Source of the DNA: Pseudomonas crudilactis
GTDB taxonomy: Bacteria; Pseudomonadota; Gammaproteobacteria; Pseudomonadales; Pseudomonadaceae
Direction: 5' to 3'
DNA: 64,000 nt
NCBI RefSeq assembly: GCF_013433315.1
Contig: NZ_WXVV01000023.1
Location: forward strand, 60,042 to 124,041
In this document: positions 16,599 through 25,200 of the stretch, one piece after another
How positions within the stretch are numbered: the stretch's first letter is position 1
How the letters are laid out: each line of letters starts with the position of its first letter
The notes under the pieces: model-generated
The model's input: only the letters and a program-made list of their open reading frames with translations
Databases searched by the model: none
Told to the model about the DNA's origin: nothing
Made by a program: the position numbers and the translations under genes

Positions 16599-16766
16599 AT
16601 GCCCGATAGAAAATGCGACTGCCCCAACTGCAAATGCACGATCAAGGAAGGCGATCATTCCTACGCCGTCCACGGCAAACACTATTGCTGCGAAGCCTGC
16701 GCCCACCACCACAAAAGTGGCGAAGAATGTTCAAGCAAAGGCTGCCATTGCGCCCATCCGAAATAA
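16599..16766 (+). CDS. Bacterial metallothionein
   Basis: A 55-residue Cys/His-rich protein that binds Zn/Cd-type metals in the cytoplasm. The N-terminal CDCPNCKC, the central YCCEACAHHH and the C-terminal GEECSSKGCHCAHPK give ten Cys and several His in the pattern of the SmtA/BmtA family. AAGGAG lies at the right distance before the ATG. The longer frame running in from upstream repeats is spurious. No metal-sensing regulator is adjacent. Confidence 0.92.
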   Translation: MPDRKCDCPNCKCTIKEGDHSYAVHGKHYCCEACAHHHKSGEECSSKGCHCAHPK

Positions 16767-16780
16767 CAGCACGCATAAAA

Positions 16781-16806
16781 AAGTGGAGCCTAATCAGGCT
16801 CCACTT
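16781..16806 (-). terminator. Rho-independent terminator between metallothionein and the convergent gene
   Basis: AAGTGGAGCC and GGCTCCACTT pair with a six-base loop. On the minus strand the hairpin is followed by a T run (the A run at 16777-16782), so it terminates the minus-strand gene whose stop codon lies inside the hairpin. On the plus strand there is no T tract. Confidence 0.75.
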
Positions 16807-17062
16807 CCAGTTTCAGGCTCTCATCATCCAGCCGCTCTGCATGCCTTACCGTACCTTGCAGCCTTCGCCCTTCAACCCTGACCACCACGGTTTTCGCCTG
16901 GTCGAGGTCTTCCGGCAGCGGCGCCGGCACACGCAAGGCAAAGCAAAACGGATCATCCGCGACCGCCTCCAGCCCAACGCGGCAGTCCACGCTTTTGGTG
17001 ATACGCCCGAACAACGTATCAAGGCCGTAGTCCAGATGCGCCGGGCTGATGATGTTGCTCAT
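16790..17062 (-). CDS. Small protein of unknown function (90 aa)
   Basis: A 90-residue soluble acidic protein starting MSNIISPAHLDYGLDTLFGR. No signal peptide, membrane segment or familiar motif is visible. It contains one Cys pair (VDCRVGL and DPFCFALR). Its stop codon lies within the terminator hairpin. The gene upstream on the same strand ends 39 bases before its start, so both may be co-transcribed. The codon pattern is that of a genuine Pseudomonas gene. The function is not recognised. Confidence 0.7.
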   Translation of the reverse strand: MSNIISPAHLDYGLDTLFGRITKSVDCRVGLEAVADDPFCFALRVPAPLPEDLDQAKTVVVRVEGRRLQGTVRHAERLDDESLKLEVEPD

Positions 17063-17101
17063 GATGCATTCCCCCGAATGATGCCGATCGCCAGGCAGAG
17101 C

Positions 17102-17329
17102 TTAGCTGGTCGGTCGCCACACGACGTTTTCCACGCCGAATTTTTCCGCCATCGGTTTGCTGGTCTTCTGCACCTTCTCACGGCCAAAGCGCGGGATGCG
17201 GCCGACCCCGGCGTCGCAACTCGCCCAATGCCACGCCTCGGTGTTGTCCATTTTGTCCGAGCGGATAATGAACGACTTGGGCGTGCCGTGAAGGGTGTAT
17301 TCGATGACATAGAGTTTTGCGTTGTTCAT
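17102..17329 (-). CDS. Small conserved-looking protein (75 aa)
   Basis: A 75-residue basic protein beginning MNNAKLYVIEYTLHG. It contains the Trp/His cluster EAWHWASCDAGVGRIPRFGR and ends VVWRPTS. The ATG at 17329 follows AGGGAGGA and is preferred over a frame extension of 15 codons. From memory this resembles a Pseudomonas family of unknown function (DUF6555), which was not checked. It lies upstream of another small unknown gene and is divergent from an AraC regulator. Confidence 0.72.
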   Translation of the reverse strand: MNNAKLYVIEYTLHGTPKSFIIRSDKMDNTEAWHWASCDAGVGRIPRFGREKVQKTSKPMAEKFGVENVVWRPTS

Positions 17330-17465
17330 AAAGCCCGTATTCCTCCCTGTGGTAATAGAGGGATCGCGGCGCATCGGGAAAATTCACTCGGATTGTCCGA
17401 CGGTATCTATCGTTGGCGACGCTGTGGCGCACTGGTTACCATGGCGTTCCCGCCAAGCCCAATGA

Positions 17466-18248
17466 ATGCTCGCCATGGCCCTCGCCACGCCCCCCGATCT
17501 CAGTGATACCGATGTGCCCGTGCAGCCGCTGGCGCGTACCTATCCGCGCGGCTTGTTTATCGAGCCGCACGAGCATGTCTGGGGGCAGTTGCTGTATGCG
17601 ATGAGCGGGGTGATGTGGGTCGAAACCCCGCACGAGGCGTTGGTGGTACCGCCGCAGCGCGCGGTGTGGTTGCCGCCGGGCGTGCCGCACGGGATCCGCG
17701 TGGTGTCGGATCTGCAGATGCGCAATATCTACCTGCGCCCGGCGCTGGCGGCGACGCTGGATCAGACTGTGCAGGTGATCGAGGTCGGCGGTCTGCTGCG
17801 CGAGTTGATTGTCGGGCTGGTGGGGCAGGGTGATAGCGGTGATCCGGCGTATTACGAGGCACTGGTCGGGTTGGCCTTGCTGGAGCTGAAACGCGCACGG
17901 CGTTCGCAGTTGAAGATCCCGATGCCGGACGACTCCGACCGGCGCTTGATGAATCTATGTCAGGCAGTGATGGCGGCGCCGTCGCTGGAGATTCCGTTCG
18001 AGCAGCATGCGGAAAATGCCGGAGCCAGCGTGCGCACGCTGGCGCGGTTGTTCAAGGACAGCCTTGGCATGGGCTTCGCCGAGTGGCGGCGGCAGGTGCA
18101 GCTGGCGACGGCGGTGGCGGAGTTGATTCAGGGGGTGGCGGTGAGTGTGATTGCTCGGGAGCTCGGCTATTCACCCAGTAGTTTCAGCGACATGTTTCGC
18201 CGCGAATTGGGTATCGCCCCCTCGCAATTCATAGTGGAACAGGATTAA
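17466..18248 (+). CDS. AraC-family transcriptional regulator with cupin N-domain
   Basis: A 260-residue regulator. The N-terminal part (about 25-100) is a cupin-like ligand domain with EPHEHVWGQLLYAMSGV and PPGVPHGIRV. The C-terminal part (about 155-255) has two helix-turn-helix units, including NAGASVRTLARLFKDSLGMG and IARELGYSPSSFSDMFRRE. An ATG three codons downstream is an alternative start. The next genes on the same strand, an XapX protein and a quinone-reductase-like enzyme, may be its targets, although a REP doublet and about 220 bases separate them. Confidence 0.92.
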   Translation: MLAMALATPPDLSDTDVPVQPLARTYPRGLFIEPHEHVWGQLLYAMSGVMWVETPHEALVVPPQRAVWLPPGVPHGIRVVSDLQMRNIYLRPALAATLDQTVQVIEVGGLLRELIVGLVGQGDSGDPAYYEALVGLALLELKRARRSQLKIPMPDDSDRRLMNLCQAVMAAPSLEIPFEQHAENAGASVRTLARLFKDSLGMGFAEWRRQVQLATAVAELIQGVAVSVIARELGYSPSSFSDMFRRELGIAPSQFIVEQD

Positions 18249-18268
18249 TCAAACCAGCGCAGATCCAA

Positions 18269-18357
18269 TGTGGGAGCGAGCCTGCTCGCGAATGCGGTGG
18301 ATCAGCTGACTCATCCTTCACTGACACACCGCATTCGCGAGCAGGCTCGCTCCCACA
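18269..18357. repeat. REP doublet (REPIN), CTG subtype
   Basis: Inverted REP pair of 89 bases, with arms TGTGGGAGCGAGCCTGCTCG and the reverse complement. It lies between the AraC gene and the XapX gene. Confidence 0.92.
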
Positions 18358-18472
18358 GGGTTTTGTGGTGTGCATCCGATACTTGTCCGAAATTCAGAAG
18401 TCCTTGGCCGATACCGCACCTGCCGATTCCCTAGACTCTGCCCATTCCCTTCAAACGGCGGAGTTCCTCCCC

Positions 18473-18646
18473 ATGAACTACCTGATTTCGCTGGCCATCG
18501 GTCTGGGCGTCGGCCTGTTGTACGGCGCGCTGGATTTCCGTTCTCCGGCGCCACCGGCCATCGCGTTGGTGGGTTTGCTCGGCATGTTGGCCGGTGAACA
18601 GTTGTGGCCGATGGGCCGACAGCTGGTCGCGGGTTGGTTGTCCTGA
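18473..18646 (+). CDS. XapX domain membrane protein (DUF1427)
   Basis: A 57-residue protein with two hydrophobic segments. It begins MNYLISLAIGLGVGLLYGAL and has the family stretch PAPPAIALVGLLGMLAGEQL. XapX proteins are small inner-membrane proteins of unknown role, often found beside oxidoreductases or amidohydrolases. It lies 30 bases upstream of the quinone-reductase-like gene and is probably co-transcribed with it. Confidence 0.83.
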   Translation: MNYLISLAIGLGVGLLYGALDFRSPAPPAIALVGLLGMLAGEQLWPMGRQLVAGWLS

Positions 18647-18676
18647 ATTTCCTCTTTTCCTTTGGTGGATGTCCCC

Positions 18677-19633
18677 ATGAAAGCACTGCAATTCGATAAA
18701 ACCGGCGACCTGTCTTCCTTGCGCTGTGTCGAGGTGCCGACCCCGGTACCCGGCGCTGACGAAGTGCTGGTACAGATCAAGGCTGCCGGCCTGAATCCCA
18801 GCGATGTGAAAAACGTCCTCGGCCGTTTTCCCTACACCACGCTGCCGCGAATTCCCGGTCGCGATTTCGCCGGCGTCGTCGTCGAAGGCCCGCAGGCGTT
18901 GATCGGTCAGGAGGTCTGGGGCACCGGCCGTGAGCTGGGCTTTTTCGCCGACGGCACTCACGCGCAATTCGTCAAACTGCCAGCCAATGGCGTCGCACAC
19001 AAACCGTCGCACCTGAGTTTTACTCAGGCCGCCAGCCTCGGCGTGCCGTACACGACGGCGTGGGATGCTTTGGAACGCAGTCTGGTAACGGCTGAAACAC
19101 GTTTGCTGGTGATCGGTGGGGGTGCGGTGGCCACGGCGGCATTGGCTCTGGCAAAAGTGCGTGGCGCGCAGTTGCTGGCGGCGGCGCGGCGCCCGGAGCA
19201 AGTGGTGGAGCTGCAAGCGCAGGGTTATCAGACGATTCAGCTGGATAAACCCGAAGACCTCGGTGCGCAAGTCAATGCGGTGTATCGCGGCGGCGCCGAT
19301 GTGATCTTCGACACCACTGGTTTCTGGCTGCCGGCGTCGGTGGCGGCATTGGCTAGCTTCGGCCGGATCGCGATCATCGCCGCGCCGGTGGACGGGCATG
19401 TGCAATTGCCGGCACTGGCGCTGTATCGCAAGGGTGGTTCGGTGGTCGGGATCAATTCGTTGTTGTATGGAGTTGAAGCGTGTGCGGCGATGCTCGAGCA
19501 GTTCGGGCGGTTCTTCGATGAAGGCTCGCTGCCGTTGCCGCAAGGGTTGGTCGAGGCGCCGTTGGCTGATGGTCTTCAGCGTTATGCGGATGTGAATCAG
19601 GGCAGCGGTGACAAGGTCATCCTCATTCCCTGA
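18677..19633 (+). CDS. Zinc-free MDR / quinone oxidoreductase-like protein
   Basis: A 318-residue medium-chain dehydrogenase/reductase. The N-terminal GroES-like domain (about 1-120) contains KAAGLNPSDVKNVLG and PGRDFAGVV, the signature of NADPH:quinone reductases. The Rossmann nucleotide site is near LLVIGGGAVATAALALAK (about 140-157). The structural zinc cysteines of alcohol dehydrogenases are absent. The ATG at 18677 (MKALQFDKTG) is preferred over a start five codons upstream. The substrate is unknown. Confidence 0.85.
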   Translation: MKALQFDKTGDLSSLRCVEVPTPVPGADEVLVQIKAAGLNPSDVKNVLGRFPYTTLPRIPGRDFAGVVVEGPQALIGQEVWGTGRELGFFADGTHAQFVKLPANGVAHKPSHLSFTQAASLGVPYTTAWDALERSLVTAETRLLVIGGGAVATAALALAKVRGAQLLAAARRPEQVVELQAQGYQTIQLDKPEDLGAQVNAVYRGGADVIFDTTGFWLPASVAALASFGRIAIIAAPVDGHVQLPALALYRKGGSVVGINSLLYGVEACAAMLEQFGRFFDEGSLPLPQGLVEAPLADGLQRYADVNQGSGDKVILIP

Positions 19634-19649
19634 TACACCGCAAAAAACC

Positions 19650-19739
19650 TGTGGGAGCGAGCCTGCTCGCGAAAGCGGTCTGTCAGCCAATATCTACATC
19701 GACTGACACAGCCTCTTCGCGAGCAGGCTCGCTCCCACA
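19650..19739. repeat. REP doublet (REPIN), CTG subtype
   Basis: Inverted REP pair of 90 bases between convergent genes, the oxidoreductase and the purine nucleoside permease. Both arms carry the CCTG/CAGG variant. Confidence 0.92.
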
Positions 19740-19757
19740 TTTTTTACTGTGTCGAGC

Positions 19758-20780
19758 TCAGGATTGCGGGACGCCGTTTTCCCACGCCGACCAGTTCTTC
19801 AGGATGTCCTGCACCAGCGGATTACCCGCGCGATAGAGGTTCTCCAGCGCCGGCACAAAACCGCCCTGATCGGCGTACTTGAGCAGGTTGTCCACTTCAC
19901 TGCCACCCGGCTCCGGGCGGTCAAAGTCGGAGCCGGCGCGCACTACGGCCAGACGTTGCACATCGACCAGACCTTCACGACCGGCACGCAGCAACGCCTC
20001 ATAGGTCGAGTTGTCTTCCTGTTGCGTCGTGCAATATTCGCCCTTGTTGTCGGTCAGCAGTTTGGTCCAGACCTCGGCCCGTTCGCTCAGGCGCGTGCCG
20101 GAAAACCAGGTGTTGCCGGCCAGTGTGTCGCAACGGGTAACCACCGGTGGCTGGTTGGCCGGGGCCGCCGGGTATTTCAGGCGCCACGCAGCGGACTCCT
20201 TGCTTTCGCTCAGTTCGACTTTATGGCTCAGGGCGAACGCCTTGGCCTGCAGTTTCGGGTTGAGTTCAAAGACTTCGGTCTTGTAATCCAGCGGCGGTTT
20301 TTCGTCCGGGCCTTTGGTGTTGATGCCCAGGTAGCCGGTCGGCCAGGTCGACGGCGCATCCCGCGAATCGATCTCCCATTGCGTGCCGAACTCCACCAGA
20401 TAATGCGCCCATGCGGCGGTGCCGATAGTCCCGTGTTTCGGGCTGATCCCGGCAATGCCAGCGATCAGGAAGTAGCTTTTGCGCAGGTCGAATTTCGGCG
20501 ACAAGGCCAATGCCAGCGTTGAGGCAGCGGCGTTGGTCTGGCCCATGCCGGTGGTCAGCAGGCAGACCTGCTGCGCGTTGCAGCGGATGTTCGGGTACTC
20601 GGCGGACAGGCCCGCCACGCGGATTTCCTGTTTCAGTTGCAGGCGGTCGATCCAATGCTGCGCCTCGGGGGCGAACATGGTGATCAGCATGACTTTCGGT
20701 TGAATCGGTGCTTCGGCCGCCCACGCGGTGGAGGAGAGCAGGGCCGCACCGGCCAGGGTCAAACGCATCATTGTTTGCAT
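19758..20780 (-). CDS. Purine nucleoside permease (NUP family)
   Basis: A 340-residue exported protein. It has a signal peptide (MQTMMRLTLAGAALLSSTAWA) followed by the NUP family body with KVMLITMFAPEAQHW and FLIAGIAGISPKHGTIG. The fold resembles nucleoside phosphorylases, and the family was named from fungal purine nucleoside permeases. A periplasmic nucleoside-binding or phosphorylase-like role is therefore possible. It lies 15 bases downstream of a Tsx-like channel gene and is very likely in the same operon, under PurR-like palindromes. Confidence 0.88.
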   Translation of the reverse strand: MQTMMRLTLAGAALLSSTAWAAEAPIQPKVMLITMFAPEAQHWIDRLQLKQEIRVAGLSAEYPNIRCNAQQVCLLTTGMGQTNAAASTLALALSPKFDLRKSYFLIAGIAGISPKHGTIGTAAWAHYLVEFGTQWEIDSRDAPSTWPTGYLGINTKGPDEKPPLDYKTEVFELNPKLQAKAFALSHKVELSESKESAAWRLKYPAAPANQPPVVTRCDTLAGNTWFSGTRLSERAEVWTKLLTDNKGEYCTTQQEDNSTYEALLRAGREGLVDVQRLAVVRAGSDFDRPEPGGSEVDNLLKYADQGGFVPALENLYRAGNPLVQDILKNWSAWENGVPQS

Positions 20781-20795
20781 GGAAAACTCCTTGAT

Positions 20796-21755
20796 TCAGA
20801 ACTGATAACCGACGCCGGCGTAGTAACCCCAGCCGTTGGAGCGCGCGCGGAAATTGCCGTCGCCAAAATTCAGCTCGCTGCCGTCTTCCCAGTTGCCGCC
20901 GTTGTGGAAATAACGGCCGACCAGGGTGAAGCGCAAGTGCGTGAACGAGTAGAGCAGGACGTTGGTCGCCACCGTCGCATTGGCGGTGCGCGCCGGGTTG
21001 TCCTTGTGGATGTCCGAGCCGAAATCGAAGTTGGTGAAGCCGATGTAAGTCAGCGATGCGCCGTTGCTGAATTTGTCGATCGGCACGATGTACTTCAGTT
21101 GCGCGCGATAGCCATCCCAGGAATATTCATTGCTGGCGCCGTAGTTTTCCCACTGATAGCGACCGTAGAGGTTGGCCGACAGATTGACCCGCGAGTGCGT
21201 ATCGATGTCGGTGCCGAAACCGCTGTAGAGGGTGTTGGCGCGGTTCTCTTTGCGGCTGCCGTGGTCGTAGATCCAGTCGAACGCCACATACCATTCCTTG
21301 AATGGACCGATGGCCAGGCTGCGGCCGGCGAGGTAGTCGATGGATATGCGCGGTTCGTGTTCCATGAACACCGGCGAGCCGTGATCCCACACGCCTTTGT
21401 CGTGGCTGTTGCCGATGTTGAAGATCTTCGGGATGTCGATGTAGCCGTACAGTTCGAACGGACCTTTGCGGCCGAAGTACTCGTATTCCAGATAGATGTC
21501 GTCGGCCGGTTGCGGGCCGAAGCTGATGTCTTTGCTGCCGATCAGCATCAGGTCCTGGTTGTACCAGTCCGACAGGTAGGCGCCTTTTTTCGGCGGGCTC
21601 GCTTCCGGGCTGAGCGCTTCGCCCTGGGCGGATTCTTCGGCGGGCGCCGGTTGCGCGAGAACGCTTTGACTGAGAAGTCCGGTAACGCCAGTCAGTAGCA
21701 GGGAAACAGCGAGCGTGCGCGCAAAAGGTGCGCGAAAAGGCGAGGCGGCGTGCAT
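20796..21755 (-). CDS. Tsx-like nucleoside-specific outer-membrane channel
   Basis: A 319-residue outer-membrane beta-barrel protein. After a signal peptide (cleavage near VLAQ, about 35) come FGRKGPFELYGYIDIPKIF and DWIYDHGSRKENRANTLYSG, recognisable Tsx features. The chain ends with aromatic residues (YAGVGYQF), as expected for a barrel inserted by the BAM machinery. It is the first gene of a two-gene operon with the purine nucleoside permease, consistent with nucleoside uptake across the outer membrane. PurR-like palindromes are upstream. Confidence 0.9.
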   Translation of the reverse strand: MHAASPFRAPFARTLAVSLLLTGVTGLLSQSVLAQPAPAEESAQGEALSPEASPPKKGAYLSDWYNQDLMLIGSKDISFGPQPADDIYLEYEYFGRKGPFELYGYIDIPKIFNIGNSHDKGVWDHGSPVFMEHEPRISIDYLAGRSLAIGPFKEWYVAFDWIYDHGSRKENRANTLYSGFGTDIDTHSRVNLSANLYGRYQWENYGASNEYSWDGYRAQLKYIVPIDKFSNGASLTYIGFTNFDFGSDIHKDNPARTANATVATNVLLYSFTHLRFTLVGRYFHNGGNWEDGSELNFGDGNFRARSNGWGYYAGVGYQF

Positions 21756-21812
21756 TCAAAGTCCTTTTTTGCGGATCGAGGCCCGTGTTCCGTGGGCTTG
21801 TACGGTTTTGTT

Positions 21813-21851
21813 ACGAAAACGTTGGTATCGACGTTACGCAAACGTTTGCAC
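21813..21851 (-). promoter_or_regulatory. PurR-like operator pair upstream of tsx
   Basis: ACGCAAACGTTTGCAC at 21836-21851 differs from the E. coli PurR consensus ACGCAAACGTTTGCGT at two positions. A weaker relative, ACGAAAACGTTGGTAT, lies at 21813-21828, with starts 23 bases apart. Both have the central ACGT of LacI/PurR-family operators. They sit 58-96 bases upstream of the tsx ATG, consistent with control by a LacI-family regulator responding to purines or nucleosides. Confidence 0.7.
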
Positions 21852-21949
21852 AAGGCGTACCAAAACCTTCAATGGGCTGAAAAATCTGTCCTTTTTCAGT
21901 ATTTCCTGATGGATCGGTCAGGCGCGGGTTTGCAGACCCTACAGTTCCC

Positions 21950-22038
21950 TGTGGGAGCGAGCTTGCTCGCGAAGGCGGGGTATCAGAAAAGTATCCGCAA
22001 GCTGACACAACGCATTCGCGAGCAAGCTCGCTCCCACA
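21950..22038. repeat. REP doublet (REPIN), TTG subtype
   Basis: Inverted REP pair of 89 bases in the divergent gap between tsx and the giant autotransporter. The rest of that gap (22039-22257) shows no gene. It contains an AT-rich stretch, AGTATTAAAGTATTAACACC, that could hold the autotransporter promoter. Confidence 0.9.
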
Positions 22039-22269
22039 GGTGTTGTATCGCCCTCAAGACCAGCGCTTGCGGGCTGAAACCCTGATCCCAGACCCCTCTA
22101 GTATTAAAGTATTAACACCATTTAATCCGTGCCCCATTGCCGGGCGTCTACTAGCTTTGTCCCCAATAACGCGGTTTTGTGATGACCGTCGCAGTCTTGA
22201 TTCGCGTGTGGAATAAGCACGGCTCTTCGCGCGCTCAAGGAAGAAATTGGCCACGACAAGGAGTAGCCC

Positions 22270-25200
22270 GTGGAAGCAAGGTTTGGTGTCGCCCTCGTTT
22301 CGCGCTTTTCCCCTCTTTCCCTTGCTGTGCACTTGAGCGTTGCCGGGCTGTTGTTCGGCGGCGTCAGCGCACCTGCGTTGGCCACGTGCTCCACGGCGGG
22401 TTCAACGGTGACCTGTACCGGCGTGCCGAGCCTGCCGCTGTTTCTCAATAATTTTTCCAGCGCCACCAGTGGCCTGACGGTCAACGTCAACAGCGGCGCG
22501 CAGATGAACGCGACCCTCGGCGGCCATGTGATGGACCTGACCGGGGTGAACATTTCCCTGAACAACTCCGGCACTATCGACCCGGCGCTGCTCGGCCTGG
22601 TCTCGGTATTGAGCGGCGGCGCGTTCATCGGCACTGGCGCAACAAGCACGGTCAGTGTGCTTAACAACGCCAGCGGGATCATCCGTGGTACGGGCATGCT
22701 GCTCGGGCTCAACCTGACCAGCATCGACGGCCTGGCCCTTTCGGTTAACAACGCGGCAACCGGCACCACCAGCATCACCAACAACGGCACCATCACCTCG
22801 ACCGGACTCTCGATCGGCGGAATCACGTTGGCGGATACCCCGGTGATCGGCGTCTACGGTGGTTCGCAGGTCAACATGACCAACAGCAGCACCGGTGTGA
22901 TCAACGGCCGGATCGCCTTCGAAACCTCGGCGGCGGGCAACACTTTCACCAACGCCGGTGCGATTACCGGCGGTGTGTCGATGGGCGCGGCCAGCACCAA
23001 CACCTTCACTGCGGTGACCGGCTCCAGCGTCAACGTCGGTGACGGCGTGCAGATCAGCGTCGGCCTCGGCGGTTTGATCGGCATCAACCTGACCTTCGCG
23101 CCGACCGGCACGGTCGATGGCGGCGCGGGCGGCACCAACAGCCTGATCCTGCAAAACCCGGCTGGCGTCGGCGGCGGTATCACCGGGACTGGCACCGCAT
23201 CGAGCGCCACCTACATCAACTTCAACAACCTGACCCTCAACAGCGGCACCTGGACCTTGCAGGGGCCATTGGTCAGCGGCGCGACCACGCTCAACGGCGG
23301 TGTCGCGAACTTCAACAACAACGCCACCTTCGGCAGCGGCGTAATCACCTCCAACGGCGGGATTCTGCAGGCCAGCAATGCCGGGTTGAACATCAGCAAT
23401 CTGATTTCCCTCGGCGCTGGTGGCGTGACGGTGCAAGGCACCAACGCGACCACCCTGAGCGGGGTGATTTCCGGCAGCGGCGGTTTCACCAAGGCCGGTA
23501 CCGGCCAGCTAAACCTCAGTGCCGCCAACACCTATCTGGGTAACACCACGCTCAATGGCGGCACGGTGCAGTTGGGCAACAATCAGGCGTTCAGTACTGG
23601 CACCCTCAACGTGACCGGCGCGACGACGTTGAGCGCACCGGGCACCATCAGCCTGGCCAACGCCATCAGCCTCGGCGGCACCTTGACCGCCGGCGGCACC
23701 GGCGCACTGACCCTCGGCGGTTTGATCAGCGGCAGCAGCGGCCTGACCAAAACCGGCAGCGGCAGCCTGACCGTCAGTGGTGCCAACAGCGGTTTCACCG
23801 GCACCACCACCCTGAGCGCCGGTAGCCTGCTGGTGACCAATAACAACTCGCTCGGCAGCGGTGCGCTGAATACGGCCGCCGGTACCAGTCTCGACAGCAC
23901 CGCCAACGTCACTCTGGCCAACAACATCGCGATGACCGGCGCGCTCAACGTGCTCGGCAGCAATGCGCTGACCCTCGGTGGCGTGTTGTCCGGCACCGGC
24001 GGCATCACCAAATCCGGCAGTGCCAGCCTGACGTTGACCGGCAACAACACTAACAGCGGCAACACGTTGCTCAATGCCGGCAGCCTGTTCGTTGGCAGCA
24101 ACACCGCGCTGGGGACCGGCGCGCTGAATGCGGCGGCGGGCACCACGCTGGATGCGACCACGGCGGTGACCCTGGCCAACGCCGTCGCGCTGGCAGGCGA
24201 TCTGACCTTTGGCGGCACGCAGGCATTGGGCCTGAGCGGCGTCGTCAGCGGCGCCGGCAATCTGATCAAAAACGGCACCGCGAACCTAAGTCTCAGCGGC
24301 AACAACACCTTCTCCGGCGGTACTGCGCTGAATGCCGGCACGCTGATTGTCGGTTCCAACACCGCGCTGGGCACTGGCGCCTTGACCACGGCAGCCGGCA
24401 CTACGCTCGATGCCAGCACCGCCGTTGCGTTGACTAACGCCGTCTCACTCGGCGGCAACCTCAACGTCGGTGGCAGCGCCAACCTGACCTTGGGCGGGAT
24501 TGTCAGCGGCAGCGGCGGGCTGACCAAAAACGGCGCGGCCAACCTGATTCTCAACGGCACCAACACCTTCCTCGGTGCCGTAGCGTTGAACGCGGGCACG
24601 ATCACCGCGGGCGCCAACGCGGCGCTCGGCAGCGGCAACATCACCGTTGGTGGCGTGGCAACTCTGGACAGCAATGCGGCGGTGACCCTCAACAACGCGG
24701 TCATTCTCAACAACAGCCTGGGCATTGGCGGCAGCAACGCGCTGACCCTCGGCGGGGTGATCAGCGGCGCCAGCCAACTGGTGAAAAACGGCGCGGCCAA
24801 TCTCACGCTCAACGGCACTAACACCTACAGCGGCGGCACCACGCTGAATGCCGGCAGCCTGACGGTCGGCAACGGCGCAGCACTGGGCACCGGCGCGTTG
24901 TCGGTGGAAGGTGCGGGCACGCTCAACAGCAGCTCCGCCGTGACCCTGAACAACAACGTGATTCTCAACGCCAACCTCACCGCTGGCGGCGCCAACGCAC
25001 TGACTCTTGGCGGCGTGATCAGTGGCAGCAATGGTTTGATCAAGACCGGCGCATCCAGCCTGACCCTCAACGGCAACAACACCTACACCGGCACCACCGC
25101 CCTGAACGCCGGTTCGCTGGTGGTCGGCTCCAACACAGCACTCGGCACCGGCACACTCAACGCCTCGAACGGCACCACCCTCGATGCCAGTACCGCCGCG

